Shown here one piece after another: positions 1 through 8,930 of a stretch of 32,472 nt of DNA. The translations under genes were made by a program, and so were the position numbers. The DNA is from Undibacterium sp. Its GTDB lineage: Bacteria > Pseudomonadota > Gammaproteobacteria > Burkholderiales > Burkholderiaceae. The stretch lies in the NCBI GenBank assembly GCA_014376575.1, contig JACMRF010000052.1, positions 1 to 32,472 on the forward strand, written 5' to 3'. Positions within the stretch are counted from its first letter, which is position 1; each line of letters opens with the position of its first letter. The notes beneath the pieces were generated by a model, which worked only from the letters and a program-made list of their open reading frames with translations, had not been told where the DNA came from and did not search any database.

Positions 1-1
1 A

Positions 2-694
2 TCAGCTGGAAGTGCGCCAACAAATTTAAGTGACACAGGCAAACTAATTAACAACATCTTGCTACACGCAAGACAAGAAGGTGCTCCAAGTACACTAGTA
101 GGGAAAATGCCGCTGTTGCAAAGTGCCGACGAGCTGAATCATCCAGAAAAAATCGCGCGCCAGTTGCAACAAATAATTTCATCCAGCGGTATTTTTTACG
201 AATCTCATGTTGCCAATTGGGCAGAGGGTAAGTTCTCTCAGACTGATTTATTGGATGAGCCGCAGGCTAAGCTTAACCTAGCCGCTATTAATCTTTTATC
301 CAACAGTACAGTGAGTGATGATCAATCCAACCTAGCGCAAATCATTCACCTACAATTAGACGCACTTGATCAGCAACGCGTTGCCTGGCAAGGTGATTTG
401 CTGCCGAGTCTGCCCTTTGCATGGGAAATTTCAAAAGATGCTCAGCATCCGCAGACAGAATTTATCGAGCAAGAGTCAAGTTGGCAAAGCGTTGTGAGAT
501 TTGAATTGCCGCATTTGGGTGTTGTTGCAGCCACAATTAATTTACACGCTGGTCAACTTCAGCTGTTTCTAAGTAGTAATGCAGAAGATACCGTTGCGTT
601 ATTGAAAGAACATGCTTCAAACCTAGGCGATGCATTAAAAATAGCTGGTACATCGTTAGACTTTTTGAACGTAAAGCATGATGAACAAGCCTAG
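2..694 (+). CDS. FliK-like flagellar hook-length control protein, 5'-truncated
   Basis: The frame is open from base 2 to a TAG at 692-694, so the true start lies before the window; a TTG at 59 is an internal Leu rather than a convincing start. The visible 230 residues include a C-terminal stretch (about the last 110 residues) resembling the FliK/Flg_hook C-terminal fold: a PFAWEISKD segment, a beta-rich block with ELPHLGVVAATINLHAGQL, and a helix with the VALLKEHASNLGDALK pattern. That fold in FliK binds FlhB and switches export specificity when the hook is complete. The next gene encodes an FlhB C-terminal domain and overlaps this one by 17 bases, so the two probably act together. A canonical FliK lies separately at 7611-8930, so this is a second, divergent member. 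The family call is by pattern only. Confidence 0.6.
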   Translation, partial: SAGSAPTNLSDTGKLINNILLHARQEGAPSTLVGKMPLLQSADELNHPEKIARQLQQIISSSGIFYESHVANWAEGKFSQTDLLDEPQAKLNLAAINLLSNSTVSDDQSNLAQIIHLQLDALDQQRVAWQGDLLPSLPFAWEISKDAQHPQTEFIEQESSWQSVVRFELPHLGVVAATINLHAGQLQLFLSSNAEDTVALLKEHASNLGDALKIAGTSLDFLNVKHDEQA

Positions 695-980
695 TTCAAC
701 TCTCCAAAATGCGATCGCGCTTGCGTACCAAGCAGGAGACGGCGCACCAAAAGTAGTCGCAAAAGGCAAGGGATTAATTGCCGAGGAAATTATTGCCAGA
801 GCAAAAGAACATGGTGTGTATATTCATCAATCAAAAGAATTGGTTTCATTATTGATGAAAATCGAACTGGACCAGGATATTCCACCCATGCTTTATCGTG
901 TTGTTGCAGAACTGCTCGCTTGGCTATACCATATTGAGAACGAAAAATTGGCAGCTTCAGAACGCCAACGCTTAACTTAA
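678..980 (+). CDS. stand-alone FlhB C-terminal-domain protein (FhlB/YlqH-like)
   Basis: This 100-residue protein matches the cytoplasmic export-switch domain of FlhB without its membrane part. The AIALAYQAGDGAPKVVAKGKG segment corresponds to the FlhB strand that normally reads ALxYxxxxxAPxVVAKG, and the rest (EIIARAKEHGVYI...LLMKIELDQDIPPMLYRVVAELLAWLY) follows the FlhB C-terminal helices. The autocleavage motif NPTH that precedes this block in FlhB is absent, so it cannot self-process. It overlaps the preceding FliK-like gene by 17 bases and has two consecutive ATGs (678 and 681) as possible starts. Such free FlhB-CTD proteins are known beside FliK-like genes in beta- and gammaproteobacteria and in Bacillus. 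The likely role is a partner or modulator in type III export substrate switching; this is inference. Confidence 0.75.
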   Translation: MMNKPSSTLQNAIALAYQAGDGAPKVVAKGKGLIAEEIIARAKEHGVYIHQSKELVSLLMKIELDQDIPPMLYRVVAELLAWLYHIENEKLAASERQRLT

Positions 981-1007
981 AAACCAATCTCGAGACAATT
1001 CCATCAC

Positions 1008-1778
1008 ATGCAATTTTTACATCCAGCGCTCGGCACCGAGAATCAAAGTTCTTTTTTAGTTGAATCTCGACGTGAGGTAATTTCCTTATTACGTGGATTA
1101 AAAGAAAAAAATCAATTAATCAGCATGATGATCAATGAAGGCTCAGAAGTATTTATTACTTCTGTGCTTGATTTGGATGACATAAACAATACGGTAACCA
1201 TCGATAGCGCGCCCAATCAAGCCGCCAACCAACGCATTATTGAAGCTCCACGGATTTTTTTTGAAGGCCTGTTAGATAGAATCAGCATTCAGTTTTCTTC
1301 ATCGAGTATGCAACGCATTAACTTTGAGGGTCGTCCCGCTTTGCAATGTGGTATCCCGGTTAACATGATTCGATTACAGAGACGAGAAAATTATCGCATC
1401 AATACCCCACTGTCGTATCCGATTCGCTGTTTAATTTCTTTAGAGACAGAGGCCGAAGCAGAATTTGAAGCAATTAAATTTTCGCTGGTTGACATCAGTT
1501 GTGGCGGCGTCGCGTTACTCGATGAGCGCAAGGTGTTAAATAATACGATTGGAAGAACTTATGAAGGTTGCCAAATAGAATTACCCGGAATAGGTACTAT
1601 CGACCTAGTATTGCAAGTAAGAAATTCACAAGATCTGATTCTTTTAAATGGCAAAACCAATCGTCGAATAGGCTGCCAATTTATCAATGTGTCCAGCGCT
1701 GTTTTGGCGAGCGTGCAGCGTTACATCATGAAATTAGAAAGAGAACGTAACGCGAAGTTGAATGGAAAAGAAATGTAG
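1008..1778 (+). CDS. ycgR: YcgR-type flagellar brake protein with PilZ domain
   Basis: The 256-residue product has the two-domain YcgR layout. Residues about 10-110 form the N-terminal PilZN (YcgR) domain, beginning FLVESRREVISLLRGL. A C-terminal PilZ domain follows with both c-di-GMP signatures: an RxxxR-type motif in QRRENYRINTP (about 124-131) and DISCGGVALL (D/NxSxxG). YcgR proteins bind c-di-GMP and then engage the flagellar motor (FliG/MotA) to slow or bias rotation. It lies 27 bases after the FhlB-like gene in the same direction and converges on fliE with a 24-base gap, so it sits inside the flagellar locus it would regulate. All diagnostic residues for c-di-GMP binding are present, so binding activity is expected. 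Confidence 0.85.
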   Translation: MQFLHPALGTENQSSFLVESRREVISLLRGLKEKNQLISMMINEGSEVFITSVLDLDDINNTVTIDSAPNQAANQRIIEAPRIFFEGLLDRISIQFSSSSMQRINFEGRPALQCGIPVNMIRLQRRENYRINTPLSYPIRCLISLETEAEAEFEAIKFSLVDISCGGVALLDERKVLNNTIGRTYEGCQIELPGIGTIDLVLQVRNSQDLILLNGKTNRRIGCQFINVSSAVLASVQRYIMKLERERNAKLNGKEM

Positions 1779-1802
1779 TACGTCAATATCAGACAGAGCG
1801 AT

Positions 1803-2150
1803 CTATATTTGCATATTCATAATATCGTGGTAGGCCGATACCAATTTATTTCTAACCTGAACGGTAGTTTGAAAAGAAATATTTGCCTTTTGCATGGAGA
1901 TCATGACATCAGAAAGACTGACTTTATCATCGCCTAAAGCAAATTTTTGTCCCAGTTGCTGAGATGACATTTGTACTGAATTTACCTGATCTAACGATGC
2001 TTTTAATGCATCAGCAAAATCGAGTTTTGGTGGAGTGGCCGTTTCTGTTCCCACAGAATTAACTGCACTCGACTCCATTCGAGCACTGGCAGCCTTCAAT
2101 TGCGCGACCATCGCCTCGATCCGACTAGTATCGATTCCGCCCACGTTCAT
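1803..2150 (-). CDS. fliE: flagellar hook-basal body complex protein FliE
   Basis: FliE is the small adaptor between the MS ring and the proximal rod. The C-terminal half carries the family pattern LDFADALKASLDQVNSVQMSSQQ, a VSLSDVMISMQKANISFQTTVQVRNKLVSAY helix, and an end in DIMNMQI. The ATG at 2150 is preferred: a TGGAG Shine-Dalgarno lies 6-7 bases upstream. The GTG four codons earlier (2162) overlaps that ribosome-binding site and would add only MEKK. The resulting 115 residues match the usual FliE length. It is transcribed away from fliF, the same divergent layout as in enterobacteria, with about 200 bases between the two starts for divergent promoters. Confidence 0.93.
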   Translation of the reverse strand: MNVGGIDTSRIEAMVAQLKAASARMESSAVNSVGTETATPPKLDFADALKASLDQVNSVQMSSQQLGQKFALGDDKVSLSDVMISMQKANISFQTTVQVRNKLVSAYHDIMNMQI

Positions 2151-2349
2151 TTTTTTCTCCACATTTTATCCACCTCACCACCTTATCATCGTTTGCAAAC
2201 TACGTAGCAATGAGAAGAGCTATGAAATCCGCGCTCTTCCTGCAATTGATTTCATTAAATAGCATCACAATCTGTATCAAAGAAAAAACCAAGAACGGAA
2301 AATAAAATGCAGCTCGTTAACGTGATGAATATTAATCAAGAGGTTCATT

Positions 2350-4023
2350 GTGGCTACTGCTAACGACGCCACGATGATTCGCCCTACAACTGAGCTGCCT
2401 ACCATTTTAGGCATTACGGATACGCCTGGTCTACGAACGATTATTTTATCTGTGGGAGCCGCAATCACGCTTGCCGTCATGGTCGGTGTTTGGTTGTGGA
2501 GTCAGCAACCAGATTACAAAGTACTTTTTTCAAACTTCAATGACCGTGACGGAGGTGCTATCGTCGCTTCATTGCAGCAAATGAATGTCCCTTACAAATA
2601 TTCCGAGGGCGGTAGTGCGATTCTTGTTCCATCAAATCAAGTGCACGACGCCAGATTGAAGCTTGCATCACAGGGGTTGCCCAAGGGCGGCAATGTCGGT
2701 TTTGAATTGATGGAAAATCAAAAATTGGGCATTTCGCAATTTTTGGAACAAGTTAATTTTCAACGCGCATTAGAAGGTGAGCTAGCCCGCTCGATCCAGG
2801 CGGTATCGGCAGTGCAAACAGCGCGTGTACATCTCGCCATACCCAAATCAAATGTATTTATTCGAGAGCAACAAAAACCAACGGCATCGGTCTTACTCAA
2901 CCTTTATCCAGGTCGTACCATGGATCAACAGCAAGTCAATGCGATCCTCCATTTAGTGGCCAGTAGCGTTCCAGAATTATCGTCAAAAAACGTTACTATT
3001 GTTGACCAAAACGGTAATTTATTATCCGATACGAGCAAACAAGCAGCCAATAACAATCTTGATCCTTCACAACTGAAATACGTGCAGGAGTATCAACAGA
3101 ACATCGTAAAGCGTATTGAATCGATTATTTCGCCTATCGTCGGTCCACAAAACGTTCGTGCAGAAGCAACGGCAGATATTGATTTTTCTAGAAGTGAGCA
3201 GGCAGCAGAAAGCTATCGCCCCAACTCACCACCAGAATCGTCAACAATGCGCAGCCAACAATCGAGCGAGTCGTATAACAAGGGCTCCAATGCTTCAGGC
3301 ATTCCAGGCGCACTCTCAAATCAACCTCCAGCTCCATCAACCGCACCTATCACCGCGCCAGCTGCGGCGAATCAAAGCGCAGCGGCATCGAGTACTGGTT
3401 TGACACAAAAAGACTCAACCATTAATTACGAAGTCGATAAAACGATTCGCTATACCCAACAGCCCATGGGAGGAGTGAAGCGCCTATCCGTCGCCATTGT
3501 GATCAATTACAAGAGTGAAACCGACAAGTCTGGCAAGATCACAAGCAAAGCGTTGACCGAAATTGAGAAAACACAGATCAGCGACTTGGCAAAAGAAGCA
3601 ATGGGGTTCAATAAGGAACGTGGCGATACGCTAAACCTCGTCAATAGCCCATTTGCCACGCCAGAAAAAGAAGCCATCGTGGAAGTACCTATCTGGAAGC
3701 AACCGGATACAATACAGACGGCAAAGGAGATTGGTCGATATCTAGTAGCAGGTTTGCTATTAATGTATCTTTTTTTCGGGTTCTTAAAGCCTACCCTCAA
3801 AAAAATCATACGTAAGCAAACAGACCGAGAGAAACGCGAAGAGAAACAGCATAACAAAGAAATGGAGGAGGAACTCGGAGATGATTCCGTAGTGAACTTA
3901 TCCGAAAGTGCTGCAAAACAAATAACAGAATATGAAATTAATATGGAGATGGCGAAGCAATTGGCAACCAGTGATCCTAAAATTGTCGCAAACGTAATTA
4001 AAACATGGGTGAGCAATGAGTGA
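2350..4023 (+). CDS. fliF: flagellar MS-ring protein FliF
   Basis: FliF forms the inner-membrane MS ring on which the motor and export gate are built. The 557-residue product has an N-terminal membrane segment (about 27-50, TIILSVGAAITLAVMVGVWLW). The periplasmic ring-building YscJ/FliF region follows, with FSNFNDRDGGAIVASLQQMNVPYK, LASQGLPKGGNVGFELM and a VARVHLAIP-like AVQTARVHLAIPKSN. A Ser/Pro/Ala-rich linker spans about 290-350, then a second membrane segment near 458-475. The charged cytoplasmic tail ends in ATSDPKIVANVIKTWVSNE, the FliG-binding motif. The start is a GTG at 2350 with AAGAGG six bases upstream. Its 3' end overlaps fliG by 8 bases. Confidence 0.96.
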   Translation: MATANDATMIRPTTELPTILGITDTPGLRTIILSVGAAITLAVMVGVWLWSQQPDYKVLFSNFNDRDGGAIVASLQQMNVPYKYSEGGSAILVPSNQVHDARLKLASQGLPKGGNVGFELMENQKLGISQFLEQVNFQRALEGELARSIQAVSAVQTARVHLAIPKSNVFIREQQKPTASVLLNLYPGRTMDQQQVNAILHLVASSVPELSSKNVTIVDQNGNLLSDTSKQAANNNLDPSQLKYVQEYQQNIVKRIESIISPIVGPQNVRAEATADIDFSRSEQAAESYRPNSPPESSTMRSQQSSESYNKGSNASGIPGALSNQPPAPSTAPITAPAAANQSAAASSTGLTQKDSTINYEVDKTIRYTQQPMGGVKRLSVAIVINYKSETDKSGKITSKALTEIEKTQISDLAKEAMGFNKERGDTLNLVNSPFATPEKEAIVEVPIWKQPDTIQTAKEIGRYLVAGLLLMYLFFGFLKPTLKKIIRKQTDREKREEKQHNKEMEEELGDDSVVNLSESAAKQITEYEINMEMAKQLATSDPKIVANVIKTWVSNE

Positions 4024-5011
4024 CGAAGGCGTACAAAAAGCAGCGACCCTAATGTTAGCACTTGGTGAAGAAGGTGCTGCGGAAGTAATGAAATATCTCG
4101 GTCCTCGCGAAGTGCAAAAAATTGGCGCTGCAATGGCTTCAATTGGTGCAATTCCGCACGAATCAATTGCTAAAGTACTCGAAGAATTTAAATCTGCGGC
4201 AGATCTAAGCTCTTCCGTTGGGCTCGATTCTGATGAATATATTCGAAACGTCCTGACCAGAGCTTTGGGAGACGATAAAGCATCATCGCTGATCAATCGT
4301 ATTTTAGGCGGCAAGGACGCGAGTGGAATCGAAAGCTTGAAATGGATGGATTCCGCTTCAGTTGCCGAGTTAATAAAAAATGAACATCCACAAATCATTG
4401 CGACGATACTTGTTCACTTGGAAAGTGATCAAGCCAGTGAAATTCTCAATCACTTTACGGAACGATTGCGGAACGACGCGATTTTACGAATTGCGACACT
4501 TGATGGTATCCAGCCGACTGCATTAAAAGAACTCAACGATGTACTCACCAAGTTATTAACAGGTAATGAAAGTCTCAAGAAAAAATCGATTGGCGGTGTG
4601 CGTGCCGCGGCGGAAATATTGAACTTCATGAGCGGAGACAATGAAGCATCTGTGATGGAAAATCTGCGGAAATACGATGGTGATATGGCAGAAAAAATCA
4701 TGGATGAGATGTTCGTATTCGATAATATTTTAGAAATTGATGATCGCGGAATACAACTTTTGTTAAGAGAAGTCCAATCCGATTCATTAATTATCGCGCT
4801 TAAAGGTGCAAACCCAGATATGCGCGAAAAGATCTTCAAAAACATGTCGCAACGCGCAGCCGAAATGATGCGTGAAGATCTTGAGTCGAAAGGTCCTGTG
4901 CGGCTATCGGAAGTGGAAGCACAACAAAAACAAATACTAATGATAGTACGTCGTCTTGCTGACGAGGGACAAATTATGCTAGGGGCAAAAGGCGAAGATT
5001 CTTATGTCTAA
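4016..5011 (+). CDS. fliG: flagellar motor switch protein FliG
   Basis: FliG is the C-ring protein that couples to FliF and takes torque from MotA. The 331-residue protein has the N-terminal FliF-binding domain (QKAATLMLALGEEGAAEVMKYL), the middle-domain EHPQ motif (about 122-125, KNEHPQIIATILVHL), and the C-terminal torque helix with alternating charged residues (MREKIFKNMSQRAAEMMREDL). The MFVFDNIL hinge segment is also present. Length and domain order are standard. The ATG overlaps the end of fliF by 8 bases and the TAA overlaps fliH by 8 bases, which points to translational coupling along the operon. Confidence 0.97.
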   Translation: MSDEGVQKAATLMLALGEEGAAEVMKYLGPREVQKIGAAMASIGAIPHESIAKVLEEFKSAADLSSSVGLDSDEYIRNVLTRALGDDKASSLINRILGGKDASGIESLKWMDSASVAELIKNEHPQIIATILVHLESDQASEILNHFTERLRNDAILRIATLDGIQPTALKELNDVLTKLLTGNESLKKKSIGGVRAAAEILNFMSGDNEASVMENLRKYDGDMAEKIMDEMFVFDNILEIDDRGIQLLLREVQSDSLIIALKGANPDMREKIFKNMSQRAAEMMREDLESKGPVRLSEVEAQQKQILMIVRRLADEGQIMLGAKGEDSYV

Positions 5012-5678
5012 CGCCACGCCTAAAGGCGAAATGTCCGCCTTTCAACGGTGGGAGATGGCATCTTTCGGAGATGACCGCCCTCAACAAATAGCGGAGCAAT
5101 TAAACCAGGCGAGCGCGGTAGCAAAGATAAATCAACTCGATTTAGAAAACACTCGAGAGGCCGCTCGCCGTGAAGGTAATGCGTTGGGTTTTCAAGATGG
5201 CTATGCTGCGGGCTTAATCGAAGGACGCAATGCTGGTGTTGAAAAAATTGAATTGGAGCTACTACAACTCCAGACGGTAGCTACACAGTTTTCGGAACAA
5301 TTGGCCGCAGTAAATCAAGCACTGGGAAAAGACATTCTTAGCTTTGCCCTTGATCTTGCGCAGGCAATGACAAAAAATAAATTGGAAATTGATCCTGAAA
5401 CAATTGTTCCCATTCTGCGTGAGGCGATGGAATGTCTGCCATCAGTGCAACAACCAGCACAGATAAATCTGCATCCAGATGATGCACTGATCATCAAAAG
5501 CCATATGGATGGTGAATTAAATATCGCAGGATGGCGCATCGTTAGTGACTCCCACATAGAACGTGGTGGTTGCACCTTGGAAACCGCACAAAATTTAATT
5601 GATGCAACGCTTGCTACACGATGGGAACGGCTAAATGAAGCCATCAAAAGCGGACTTGCGAGCTCAGGCAAAATTTAA
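5004..5678 (+). CDS. fliH: flagellar assembly protein FliH
   Basis: FliH is the peripheral stalk that dimerises on FliI and links the export ATPase to the C ring. The 224-residue product shows an N-terminal region with [28 protein letters not shown], the GxxxG/AxxxG-type helix typical of FliH. A V-ATPase E-subunit-like C-terminal domain follows, ending with the conserved [25 protein letters not shown] pattern. It overlaps fliG by 8 bases and its TAA shares one base with the ATG of fliI (TAATG). The N-terminal segment before residue 20 is variable across the family, so the start is supported mainly by the overlap arrangement. Confidence 0.93.
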   Translation: MSNATPKGEMSAFQRWEMASFGDDRPQQIAEQLNQASAVAKINQLDLENTREAARREGNALGFQDGYAAGLIEGRNAGVEKIELELLQLQTVATQFSEQLAAVNQALGKDILSFALDLAQAMTKNKLEIDPETIVPILREAMECLPSVQQPAQINLHPDDALIIKSHMDGELNIAGWRIVSDSHIERGGCTLETAQNLIDATLATRWERLNEAIKSGLASSGKI

Positions 5679-7066
5679 TGTTAATGTCGCCTGTTCCTTC
5701 ATTGAAATCAATGCTAACAAATGGCCGCAAGCATATTTCACACGTCCAGACTATATCTATATCAGGTAGAGTCACCAAAGTAACAGGCTTGGTGATGGAG
5801 GCGGTCGGACTCAAACTTCCGGTTGGAAGTGCATGTGCAGTGCATTTACAAAATGGTCAAAAAATTGATGCTGAAGTAGTTGGATTTGATGGAGATCGCC
5901 TTTTCCTCATGCCTCACAGCAGCTTGGATGGTGTTGTCCCCGGCGCTCCTGTTTTCCCAGAAGAAGTATCAAATATAGAGAACATAGGGCATCCACAAAG
6001 AAGACCTAGCGATCGTACACGCCGTCTTCCTGTTGGATATGAGCTACTTGGGCGCGTACTAGATGGCAATGGCCGACCGCTGGACTCCTTGGGCCCCTTG
6101 CTTGCCAAAGAATCTGCCCCACTTGGTGCACGCATTTACAATCCGCTTTCAAGAGCGCCTATCCGTGAAACCCTGGATGTCGGCATACGCGCCGTCAACA
6201 GTATGCTCAGCGTAGGACGCGGTCAGCGCCTCGGTTTATTTGCGGGCTCTGGAGTCGGAAAAAGTATATTACTAGGAATGATGGCACGGTATACCACTGC
6301 CGATGTCATTGTCGTTGGTTTGATTGGCGAACGTGGTCGCGAAGTAAAAGAGTTTATTGAAGACATTCTGGGTGAGGAAGGTCTAGCACGATCAGTCGTT
6401 GTTGCAGCGCCTGCCGACGCGCCCCCACTAATGCGATTACAGGGTGCAGTATATGCGACTACTATTGCAGAGTATTTTAGAGATAAAGGACAAAATGTCC
6501 TGTTAATCATGGATTCACTGACCCGCTATGCTATGGCGCAAAGAGAAATCGCACTCGCCATCGGCGAGCCACCAGCCACCAAAGGCTACCCGCCATCGGT
6601 ATTTGCAAAGTTACCAATACTAGTGGAGCGAGCAGGCAATGGCAAAGAAGGTGGTGGGTCAATTACAGCTTTCTATACTGTGCTAACAGAAGGGGACGAC
6701 CAACAGGACCCTATCGCCGATGCAGCGCGAGCAATTCTCGATGGTCACATAGTGTTGAATCGAAATCTCGCAGAGAGTGGTCACTACCCTGCCATCGATA
6801 TAGAGCAATCCATCAGTCGCGCGATGCATAGCATCACAACGACGGAGCATCAGCAATTATCAAGGCGCTTGAAACAACTTTATTCTCGCTATGAGCGTAG
6901 CAGAGATCTGATCAGCGTTGGCGCATATTCGCCAGGATCAGATCCACTACTGGATGAAGCGATCAGGCTTCATCCCCGTATCGTTTCTTTTCTTCAACAA
7001 GATATACTTGAAAAATCTACTATTCCTGAGAGCTTAGCTGAACTTAAGGCTCTATTCGGCAGTTAA
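5678..7066 (+). CDS. fliI: flagellum-specific ATPase FliI
   Basis: FliI is the hexameric type III export ATPase that, with FliH and FliJ, delivers substrates to the gate. The 462-residue protein has Walker [12 protein letters not shown] (about 186-196), the ERGREVKEF segment, Walker [18 protein letters not shown], the [11 protein letters not shown] motif and the [15 protein letters not shown] motif. All are typical of the FliI/YscN branch of F1-beta-like ATPases. Its ATG overlaps the fliH stop by one base; a second in-frame ATG at 5684 is possible. A 42-base gap separates it from fliJ. Confidence 0.97.
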   Translation: MLMSPVPSLKSMLTNGRKHISHVQTISISGRVTKVTGLVMEAVGLKLPVGSACAVHLQNGQKIDAEVVGFDGDRLFLMPHSSLDGVVPGAPVFPEEVSNIENIGHPQRRPSDRTRRLPVGYELLGRVLDGNGRPLDSLGPLLAKESAPLGARIYNPLSRAPIRETLDVGIRAVNSMLSVGRGQRLGLFAGSGVGKSILLGMMARYTTADVIVVGLIGERGREVKEFIEDILGEEGLARSVVVAAPADAPPLMRLQGAVYATTIAEYFRDKGQNVLLIMDSLTRYAMAQREIALAIGEPPATKGYPPSVFAKLPILVERAGNGKEGGGSITAFYTVLTEGDDQQDPIADAARAILDGHIVLNRNLAESGHYPAIDIEQSISRAMHSITTTEHQQLSRRLKQLYSRYERSRDLISVGAYSPGSDPLLDEAIRLHPRIVSFLQQDILEKSTIPESLAELKALFGS

Positions 7067-7108
7067 AAATTTGTACAGTCTCTTTATAATCAGAAGACCT
7101 AAGGTGAC

Positions 7109-7549
7109 ATGATGCAAAAATCCCCCATCAGTACATTGATCGAGATCTCAATAAAAATTTCCGATGAGGCAGCTAAACGCTTAGGTAAAGCAATTCAAGC
7201 ACACGAAGAAACTGAAAAACAATTATCCCTTTTATTACAATATAGAGACGATTACGAAGCGAGGTTTCAACGTGGTGCATCTCAGGGAATAAGTACGACA
7301 CAATATATTAACTTCCTGTCGTTTATCAACAAACTTGATGGAGCCGTTGATGGACAAAAGCAGATCGTTGGCGATGCAGAATATAAAATTAAACTTGCTC
7401 GCAATCATTGGCAAGAAAGTGAAAAAAAACGTATGTCGTATAACACGTTGAACAATAGAGCGAATGCTGCAATTGAAAAAAAAGAAGGTAAGCGCGAACA
7501 AAAACAAATGGATGAACATGCAGCCCGATCCTTTTTTTACAAGCGCTGA
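7109..7549 (+). CDS. fliJ: flagellar export protein FliJ
   Basis: FliJ is the small coiled-coil stalk protein that inserts in the FliI hexamer and escorts chaperones. The 146-residue sequence is almost wholly helical and highly charged, with heptad-like runs (AAKRLGKAIQAHEETEKQL, LLQYRDDYEARF) and the family-typical YINFLSFINKLDGAVDGQ segment. Two consecutive ATGs are available (7109 and 7112). The second has better spacing from the AAGGTG ribosome-binding site at 7101-7106. Family proteins are usually about 147 residues, so length agrees. Position between fliI and fliK supports the call. Confidence 0.9.
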   Translation: MMQKSPISTLIEISIKISDEAAKRLGKAIQAHEETEKQLSLLLQYRDDYEARFQRGASQGISTTQYINFLSFINKLDGAVDGQKQIVGDAEYKIKLARNHWQESEKKRMSYNTLNNRANAAIEKKEGKREQKQMDEHAARSFFYKR

Positions 7550-7610
7550 CGCCACATTAAAAACGCCGTGTTCGACAAAATTATTAGCAGAACTTTAACT
7601 TGGTGAAATT

Positions 7611-8930
7611 ATGCACAATCCGATCACTTTCATGCCAACAGAGCCGATGGGTAATTCTGCGAAGCAGATTAAATCAAATCTTAACAATAGTCAGTCTGGT
7701 AGCAACTCATTTAATCAATTGCTATCGAAAGAAATTTCCGAAAAAAATAATGCCTCCAACGCTAAGTCAACAAACAAGTTAGAAAATAAAATAATAAAAC
7801 AAAATAATGATGCTAAGCCTCAGGCGCCTAACAATTCCGAGAAAAATTCCGTAAAGGCAGACGATAACTCAGAAGACAAATTGGAATCGGAATCAAATAT
7901 AACTCGGGCAGAAGGCGCGCCAACCAATGGAGCGCAGCTTATTGCATTTGTCGACAGCTTGGCGCAATTGACCACGCAAATTTCTACAACAAAACAAAAC
8001 ACCATAGCCAAAGATGTAGCGGCGTTCGATGCAAGCTCTCCTGTGGTCGCTACAAATATAGCGCCTTCATTAACTGATGTAATGCCCCTAAAATCAGATC
8101 AAAAAACAGAATCACTTCCATCTAAAGTTTCATTTGCGGAAAAGCTTATTGAGGCCAAGGACCTCAGCCCTGTAGCTGCTGCGGACGATAGCAAGGCATC
8201 GATAACATCCTTACCTGCCATGATTAAAGGGCTACCAGATATAATAAAGGATGTAAAACCCGGTGCAATACAACTCGCCGTTGGAGAAATGCAAAATGAC
8301 TCAAAGCCAAGTTCGAAGTTCGATTTCAATGTCGAATTGAAAACAGATGTAATAGCAGAACCACAAACAACTCTCTCAAAAAATACCAACGAACTAGGGT
8401 TGAAGGCAATAGATTTGCCGCCATCAGTACAACATTTTGCACAACAAATTGCACTTAGTAGCGGACTGATTAATGACGCAAATCCAATAGAACACCTCGC
8501 ACCTCGCGTTGGTACTTCTGCCTGGAATCAGTCAGTTGGACAAAAAATAATATGGATGGTTGCTGGTGGTCTACAAACAGCAGAATTAACCCTCAACCCA
8601 CCAGATCTGGGCCCAATGCAAGTAGTATTAAGTGTCAACAATGACCAAGCAAATGCGACATTCATTTCCAATCACTCAGACGTGAGAGAAGCGTTAGAGT
8701 CAGCAATGCCCAAATTACGCCAAATGATGAGTGATGCTGGCGTTCAACTATCAAGTTTCTCGGTCAAATCAGACTCGGCAAATCAAGGAAGTCAATTTTC
8801 TCGAGAGCGTTCTTTTTCGGGATCAAAAAATAACGATGCAGAAACTGTAAGCGGTATTGGCTCTGTCAAAATAACAACAATTACATCACGATCCACTTCC
8901 TCTCTTGGTATTGTTGATACATTTGCATAG
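7611..8930 (+). CDS. fliK: flagellar hook-length control protein FliK
   Basis: FliK is the secreted molecular ruler that measures hook length and flips export specificity via FlhB. The first about 310 of 439 residues are low-complexity, rich in Asn, Ser, Lys, Thr and Ala, as expected of a poorly conserved ruler region. The C-terminal domain is diagnostic: AELTLNPPDLGPMQVVLSV, then NDQANATFISNHSDVREALES and AMPKLRQMMSDAGVQLSSF. A 61-base gap separates it from fliJ, with only a weak GGTGA before the ATG. It is followed by a long non-coding gap before fliL, so it is probably the last gene of the fliF-K transcript. Confidence 0.94.
   Translation: MHNPITFMPTEPMGNSAKQIKSNLNNSQSGSNSFNQLLSKEISEKNNASNAKSTNKLENKIIKQNNDAKPQAPNNSEKNSVKADDNSEDKLESESNITRAEGAPTNGAQLIAFVDSLAQLTTQISTTKQNTIAKDVAAFDASSPVVATNIAPSLTDVMPLKSDQKTESLPSKVSFAEKLIEAKDLSPVAAADDSKASITSLPAMIKGLPDIIKDVKPGAIQLAVGEMQNDSKPSSKFDFNVELKTDVIAEPQTTLSKNTNELGLKAIDLPPSVQHFAQQIALSSGLINDANPIEHLAPRVGTSAWNQSVGQKIIWMVAGGLQTAELTLNPPDLGPMQVVLSVNNDQANATFISNHSDVREALESAMPKLRQMMSDAGVQLSSFSVKSDSANQGSQFSRERSFSGSKNNDAETVSGIGSVKITTITSRSTSSLGIVDTFA

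Noticed and set aside
3507..4398. Open frames antisense to fliF and fliG
   Set aside because: The plus-strand proteins are full-length family members; the antisense frames have no family-like motifs.
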